A stretch of 36,320 nt of DNA, taken from Tidjanibacter sp. Its GTDB lineage: Bacteria > Bacteroidota > Bacteroidia > Bacteroidales > Rikenellaceae. The position numbers and the translations under genes were made by a program. Location of the stretch: contig JAGBTK010000059.1 in the NCBI GenBank assembly GCA_017631375.1, positions 1-36,320 of the forward strand, written 5' to 3'. Positions within the stretch are counted from its first letter, which is position 1; each line of letters opens with the position of its first letter. This document shows, piece by piece, positions 32,155-36,320 of this stretch. Under the pieces are notes generated by a model. That model made no database searches. It was given only the letters and a program-made list of their open reading frames with translations, and was not told the origin of the DNA.

Positions 32155-34395
32155 ATGAAATTCTTTTTGCGAATAGTACTCATAATACTCCCCATTTGCC
32201 TCACTTCGTGTAAGGATAAGGGGGTGGGAGCGCAAGAAAATCCTCTCTTTGCCGAGTGGAGCAACCCCAATGGTATGCCTCTGCTGGCGGAGATTGGACC
32301 TCAGCATTTTGCTGCGGCAATTGACAAGGCATTGGTAGAACACAACGAGGAGATTGAGGCTATTGCCAACAACTCCGAGCCGGTGACCTATGAGAATACG
32401 GCTTTGGCACTTGAGGAGAGTGGTCGTCGCCTGACCGACCTCTCCGCTCTGCTCCAACTGCTTACCGAGAATATGAGTGGCGGGTATGTTGATGTGGCAA
32501 AGGAGCTGTTGCCCAAGGTGGAGGCGCACAATAGTCGTATGGCGCAGAATCAGCCTCTTCTCAAACGCATCATTGCTCTCCGTCGCGACCATAACTTGCT
32601 CTCCGACTCGCTTCAGCAGAGGGTGGTGGCAAATCTCTACCGCAAGGCTGTCAAGAGTGGTGCGTTAATTGACGAGGAAGGTCGAAAGAGGGTAGCAGAG
32701 ATTGATAGTCTGCTGATGCTTAGTTCGTTGGAGTACTCCGAGAGAGTGACTAAGGCCGAAGACGAGTATTGTATGTTGCTTGGTGCGGAACAGCTTGCAG
32801 GCATCCCCGTTGCCGAGCGCAACCTCTCCAAGTCGCTTGCTGTGGCTCTGGGCTTTGAGGAGCGTTGGCTCTACAATCTGTCGCCTGTGAGTGCCGAGGC
32901 ACTCCTCACAACAGCCGGACAGGATACCCTGCGTAGCCAACTCTATGAGGCCTATATAAATAAAGGACTAACCCCCGAGGCCGACAACCGCAAACTTGCT
33001 GCCGAGATGGTGGCTCTGCGTGCCGAGCGTGCCGAATTGGTCGGTCTATCCACCTATCATCAGATGGTGGCCTATGGTGAGCAGTCGCAGGATGTGGGAG
33101 TTGCAAATCGAATCATCGACTCGTTGCGCCGAGCAATGCCCGCAAGTCTGAAGGTGTCGTTGGAGAGATTGAATAAGATCAATGCCCGAGCTAAGGATAC
33201 CACAATCCTCTCGGCCGCAAATATGCTCTATATGCAGGAGCGTGTGCGCGATGAGTATGCGGCGCTGACGGTGGATGATGTGATGCCCTATTTCTCGTTG
33301 GAGAATGTGCGTCTGGGTGCTTTTTGGCTTGCCAACCGTCTTTATGGACTTACTTTCACTCCGCTCTCTATCAATAGCTATAATTATGAGGTATCTTCCT
33401 ATTCGGTAGCCGATTACGAGGGCAGCTCGTTGGGAGTTCTCCTCTTCGATCCATATTCCCGCACGGGTAAACTCTCAGGTATGCGCACCACCGAGCTGAT
33501 GGCTCCCCGCGTGGTGGGAGATACCCTCCGTCAGGGTGCTGTGGTGGCTATCTCTGCCTCGTTCCGTCACTCGGCGAGTCAGCCGACCACCCTCACTACC
33601 TGGCAGGCGCGTGAGCTATTTGGCGAGTTTGGTCAGGCGATAGCCATATTTCTGAGTGACTACGATCTCCCATCACTGCGCAAGTGGGATAACGACTATG
33701 CGGCACTTCCCGAGCTGGTTATGGAGCAGTGGGCATTGCGTCCCGAGTTGTTGAACAACTACGCCCTGCATTACTCCTCCGGCATTTTGCTCGATAGAAA
33801 TGTGATGCGAAAAGTGCAGGTGGCTGATACTTTGGATAGTAAACTCTTGTTTGCGCGCAGACTCGCCTTTGCGGATGTGGACAGAAAACTTCACTCCTCC
33901 GCAACGGCAGATGTGACTGCGATTGTTAAAAATGGCACTGTTGCCGAGGGTATTGCGCCTCTTTATGGCGAGGGTGCGCTTATGCCTCTCTTTGCCATCG
34001 GGTCGCCTGAGGCAGGTCGCTATGGTGACAGATTGTGGGCTGAGATAGTCGCTGCCGACATTTTCTACACCTTCAGCCAGAGTGGGGATATCTTTGATAA
34101 GGCGATGGCACGCCGTCTGCGCACTCTCTTGGAGATGGGTGGCGCGTGGGATGCCGAGGTGCTCTACCGCGATTTTAAGGGTGAGGATGTGAGCTACCTG
34201 CCGTGGCTGGTTGGCGTGGGCTTTGCCGATGAATCGATACTTCTGCCTCCCGAACTCGAAGAGGAGGGAGAACAAGCGTTGGGGGTCGATGAGGGTTATC
34301 GCATAATCCGCTCGTTCGGCAGGGGTGATGATGCACCTCGTCCGAATCGTCCTACCGACCCCACTCGCATACCGGAATCCAAAGTGGAGTTGTAA
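32155..34395 (+). CDS. M3-family oligopeptidase homologue, catalytically dead (pseudo-peptidase lipoprotein)
   Basis: The protein has 746 residues and the length and alignment of M3 oligopeptidase A/peptidyl-dipeptidase Dcp proteins, but is a lipoprotein (LTSC, Cys19). The C-terminal domain is well kept (LWAEIVAADIFYTFSQSGDIF). The active site is not. The zinc motif HEFGH is replaced by Gly490-Glu491-Phe492-Gly493-Gln494, so both zinc His are gone while Glu491 remains. The third ligand, normally Glu in (V/F)E(L/F)PSQ, is Ala in AALPELVMEQW. The later catalytic His/Tyr segment is also altered. The reading frame is intact and long, so the loss is likely to be functional rather than decay. It may be a binding or regulatory protein. 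Confidence 0.85.
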   Translation: MKFFLRIVLIILPICLTSCKDKGVGAQENPLFAEWSNPNGMPLLAEIGPQHFAAAIDKALVEHNEEIEAIANNSEPVTYENTALALEESGRRLTDLSALLQLLTENMSGGYVDVAKELLPKVEAHNSRMAQNQPLLKRIIALRRDHNLLSDSLQQRVVANLYRKAVKSGALIDEEGRKRVAEIDSLLMLSSLEYSERVTKAEDEYCMLLGAEQLAGIPVAERNLSKSLAVALGFEERWLYNLSPVSAEALLTTAGQDTLRSQLYEAYINKGLTPEADNRKLAAEMVALRAERAELVGLSTYHQMVAYGEQSQDVGVANRIIDSLRRAMPASLKVSLERLNKINARAKDTTILSAANMLYMQERVRDEYAALTVDDVMPYFSLENVRLGAFWLANRLYGLTFTPLSINSYNYEVSSYSVADYEGSSLGVLLFDPYSRTGKLSGMRTTELMAPRVVGDTLRQGAVVAISASFRHSASQPTTLTTWQARELFGEFGQAIAIFLSDYDLPSLRKWDNDYAALPELVMEQWALRPELLNNYALHYSSGILLDRNVMRKVQVADTLDSKLLFARRLAFADVDRKLHSSATADVTAIVKNGTVAEGIAPLYGEGALMPLFAIGSPEAGRYGDRLWAEIVAADIFYTFSQSGDIFDKAMARRLRTLLEMGGAWDAEVLYRDFKGEDVSYLPWLVGVGFADESILLPPELEEEGEQALGVDEGYRIIRSFGRGDDAPRPNRPTDPTRIPESKVEL

Positions 34396-34397
34396 GA

Positions 34398-34439
34398 AAT
34401 AAAATAAGCGACAATCACCCGATTGTCGCTTATTTTATT
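34398..34439. terminator. Bidirectional terminator between convergent genes
   Basis: AATAAAATAAGCGACAAT (34398-34415) and ATTGTCGCTTATTTTATT (34422-34439) are perfect 18-bp complementary arms around a six-base loop. It ends both the M3-like gene and, from the other side, the DUF4932 gene. Confidence 0.93.
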
Positions 34440-34454
34440 GTGTTTCGCAGCCTT

Positions 34455-35588
34455 TTAATATGCGTTAAAGTTGTTGATGACTTTAATGATTTCCGGCATA
34501 AAGCCCTCTAAATTTTTATATTTCTCCGATTCGTTCTCAAATCTCTCAAGTGCCTCTACGACTGCTCGAACCAATATAAAACCTTTGCTCTCCGCGTGTA
34601 CGATGTATGGCTCCACCCACTCTTGCTGATTGTGGGTACGCAAATAACTGATGGTACAAGAGCGTACCAATGTTTCGTACATCATAATCTCCGGCTGACC
34701 ATACGCCTGCTCTGCCATCTGTTCCCCGACCGTTTGGAAGATATCTTTTGCCTTGGCGGAGATAGATGACCAGTATTTGTCGATGAGGGGGTTGCAGTAT
34801 GGGTGGCTGAACTCGTGGATTATCAGATTTGTATCGCCGCCAAAACGTATCGTACTGCCACTCTGCGACAAACTGCCAAAGACAGGCGTTAACAACAAAG
34901 TGCCGTCGCTACGCTGCAACGAGATGCCGTTGTTGTGGGAGCCGATCATAAAACTCAGAATAATGCGGGATGCGAGCTTGTTGTTATTACCATAAAAGGT
35001 GTCAAACCAGGTGTAGTCGATATCGCAGGCTGACTTGAAAGCAGCGAGAGCCTGCTTCTGCTCGGCTTGGGTGGATACAAACCAATCGTGGAAATGGGAA
35101 GTTTTGTAGAAATCGTTTATCGCACTGAGCATCTCTTTCTTCATCGTTTTGCTCCAGCGATCAAAACTCGTGTTGCTCCCTTCCTTATAGTTTGTAGCAA
35201 AAACAATTTTATCCGGTTTGTAAAAGATAAGTTGGTTTGCATATCCGGTCACTGCATCATAGGCAACACCTCTCTGTTGGTAACTTTTTGCCAAACTTAC
35301 AGCTTTGTGATTAGTCATATGAGCAAAATAACTATCAGCACTCTCTGCGACAGATGGAACATTACATCCATTGTAGTAACCAGGCGAACCTGCCAAACGA
35401 AATATTAACCCCATCAATTCAACGGTTTCGCTAACATACGGTTCCTTATTATGACCACTCTCTGTCTCAGGTAGAATTTCTGTAATTGCATAGGGATCTG
35501 GCTTTGGTTTCTTTGTAAAATCGTGTACGGGGTCCTCCGAGCAAGAGAACATCAGGGCTGCAATGACTAATAGGATGTATCGTTTCAT
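34455..35588 (-). CDS. DUF4932-type zinc metallopeptidase lipoprotein
   Basis: The 377-residue protein starts at ATG 35588 (MKRYILLVIAALMFSC; lipobox MFSC, Cys16). A longer frame to 35642 has no signal peptide in that position. The zinc motif HEFSH (within NLIIHEFSHPYCNPL, ~residue 265) is kept, as is the later segment GEQMAEQAYGQPEIMMYETLVRSCTI, which carries the third-ligand Glu. This fits a gluzincin of the DUF4932 family. A substrate is not known. It stands out beside the dead M3 homologue because this one keeps its HExxH motif. Confidence 0.85.
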   Translation of the reverse strand: MKRYILLVIAALMFSCSEDPVHDFTKKPKPDPYAITEILPETESGHNKEPYVSETVELMGLIFRLAGSPGYYNGCNVPSVAESADSYFAHMTNHKAVSLAKSYQQRGVAYDAVTGYANQLIFYKPDKIVFATNYKEGSNTSFDRWSKTMKKEMLSAINDFYKTSHFHDWFVSTQAEQKQALAAFKSACDIDYTWFDTFYGNNNKLASRIILSFMIGSHNNGISLQRSDGTLLLTPVFGSLSQSGSTIRFGGDTNLIIHEFSHPYCNPLIDKYWSSISAKAKDIFQTVGEQMAEQAYGQPEIMMYETLVRSCTISYLRTHNQQEWVEPYIVHAESKGFILVRAVVEALERFENESEKYKNLEGFMPEIIKVINNFNAY

Positions 35589-35617
35589 AAATATCAACAT
35601 TGGGAGAGGGAATTTAC

Positions 35618-35657
35618 AAAAAAAAGAGCGAGTGATAATCAATGACTATCACTCGCT
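35618..35657 (-). terminator. Intrinsic terminator of the tRNA-Leu gene
   Basis: On the minus strand AGCGAGTGATA (35657-35647) and TATCACTCGCT (35637-35627) form an 11-bp stem with a nine-base loop; a run of eight T residues follows (complement of 35625-35618). It starts 3 nt after the tRNA. Confidence 0.95.
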
Positions 35658-35660
35658 AAG

Positions 35661-35742
35661 TGCCCAGAACAGGACTCGAACCTGCAAGCCTCGCGGCACT
35701 CGCACCTGAAACGAGCGCGTCTACCAATTTCGCCATCTGGGC
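35661..35742 (-). tRNA. tRNA-Leu (anticodon CAG)
   Basis: On the minus strand the sequence begins GCCCAGA and ends TCTGGGC-A, so the acceptor stem is a perfect 7 bp with discriminator A. The anticodon arm CTCGT-TTCAGGT-GCGAG has loop TTCAGGT and therefore anticodon CAG (Leu, CUG codon). The TTCGAGTC T-loop is present and the long variable arm of a class II tRNA is visible (TGCCGCGAGGCTT). The length is 82 nt. CCA is not encoded. The terminator at 35618-35657 follows directly. Confidence 0.97.
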
Positions 35743-35819
35743 ATCAGCGATAGGCATTGGCCTTTCGGGAGTGCAAATATATAAACTTTTCTTCTATTCA
35801 AGAATTTTTTGCACTGTTT

Positions 35820-35850
35820 TTTGCTTTTTTTCGCAATTTTCTTATTTTTG
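35820..35850 (+). promoter_or_regulatory. Promoter of the small secreted protein gene
   Basis: TTTG (35820-35823), 19 nt and TATTTTTG (35843-35850) match the consensus. The predicted start near 35855 excludes the longer frame that begins at 35809. Confidence 0.75.
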
Positions 35851-35886
35851 TATGGAGATAATGTTTTATTCCATAAACCTAATACT

Positions 35887-36312
35887 ATGAAAAAGACGAT
35901 TTTACTATGTGTGGCACTCTTGGCGGTGTCGGCACTCTCGGCACAGCATAAAGTCTATTGCCAGATTACCAAAACCAACGATGGCAAGGGACTCTTCTCA
36001 AATTCAATTGCAATCTCTATCGATTATGGTCAGATCAGAGGTGCTTTCTCTGACGACCGTCTGGTGGATGAGAATGGCGACAATGTGGTCTTTAACTCGA
36101 TGGTCGATGCAATGAACTATATGTCGGCACTCGGCTGGGAGTTCGAGCAGGCCTACACGACTGTCAGTGGCAGCGATGGCGATACCTCGTCAAAAGTCTA
36201 TTGGATTTTGAGCAAAACGGTTGAGGATGAGGAGAATGCCACCGAGGGGCTGAAGAGTGCGGAGATCTATTACGAGGAGCAGAAAGCACCTAAAAAAATA
36301 GCAACTCAATAA
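35887..36312 (+). CDS. Small secreted protein (unknown function)
   Basis: The 141-residue protein starts at ATG 35887 with an SPase I signal peptide (MKKTILLCVALLAVSALSAQ). The mature part is a beta-rich domain (VYCQITKTNDGKGLFSNSIAISIDYGQ) with ALGWEFEQAYTTVSG and a Glu/Lys-rich tail. The pattern 'xxVDAMNYMSxxGWExxxxY' resembles small DUF4177-like proteins, which occur in many bacteria with unknown function. It has its own promoter. Confidence 0.8.
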   Translation: MKKTILLCVALLAVSALSAQHKVYCQITKTNDGKGLFSNSIAISIDYGQIRGAFSDDRLVDENGDNVVFNSMVDAMNYMSALGWEFEQAYTTVSGSDGDTSSKVYWILSKTVEDEENATEGLKSAEIYYEEQKAPKKIATQ

Positions 36313-36320
36313 AACAAACA

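Noticed and set aside
35661-35742. tRNA-Leu as prophage attachment site
   Set aside because: The tRNA is over 17 kb from the particle cluster, with no integrase and no partial tRNA duplicate seen near the cluster edges.

Overview
The window looks like chromosome from a Bacteroidota member, most likely a gut Bacteroidales of the Alistipes/Rikenellaceae type. The evidence is the promoter architecture (TTTG, 19-20 nt, TAnnTTTG, found many times), A/T-rich start regions without Shine-Dalgarno sequences, lipoproteins with fimbrillin-like and BACON domains, a DUF4932 metallopeptidase, paired half-size chromate transporters and SLBB/Wzz polysaccharide export genes. The genus is an inference.

Left end (1-3163): a repeat-rich non-coding stretch (hexamer tandems and four copies of a GGGTACGA/TCGTACCC hairpin), then a promoter, a 44-residue peptide gene missed by ordinary length cut-offs, and a large fimbrillin-like/BACON lipoprotein closed by a strong terminator.

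Centre (3243-18126): a complete-looking set of capsid-particle genes mixed with cell genes. A large terminase and a small partner run leftward. An S24-family (LexA/CI-like) repressor runs rightward from an overlapping, mirror-symmetric promoter pair. Next come a candidate structured small RNA, a membrane protein and rnhB. A strong promoter then drives a twelve-gene operon: three tail/structural-type proteins, two small proteins, a ClpP-like prohead protease, the major capsid protein, a probable tail-type protein, an internal hairpin terminator, the portal, a head-tail connector, a holin and an endolysin-like protein. There is no integrase, replication gene, recognisable tape measure or attachment repeat, and every reading frame is intact. 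I read this as a domesticated phage particle and a candidate gene transfer agent, although a defective prophage with missing parts elsewhere remains possible.

Right of it (18127-22373): metK behind a SAM-II pseudoknot riboswitch, with two overlapping mini-ORFs in the leader, followed closely by an alpha/beta hydrolase, a glycosidase-like lipoprotein and a CBM9-like secreted protein. A perfect 16-bp stem terminator ends the unit. The leftward unit 26609-22397 encodes the SLBB outer-membrane polysaccharide export protein, a Wzz-type chain-length regulator and a secreted protein.

Right third (26792-36312): thymidine kinase; a rightward set of MATE exporter, cytidylate-kinase-like protein and an S4-domain HslR-type protein; an intergenic repeat cluster; a leftward unit of RsmE and two half-size chromate transporters; an M3-family oligopeptidase homologue that has lost all its zinc ligands; a DUF4932 metallopeptidase lipoprotein; tRNA-Leu(CAG) with its terminator; and a small secreted protein. 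The dead M3 peptidase and the particle cluster are the two observations most worth following up.
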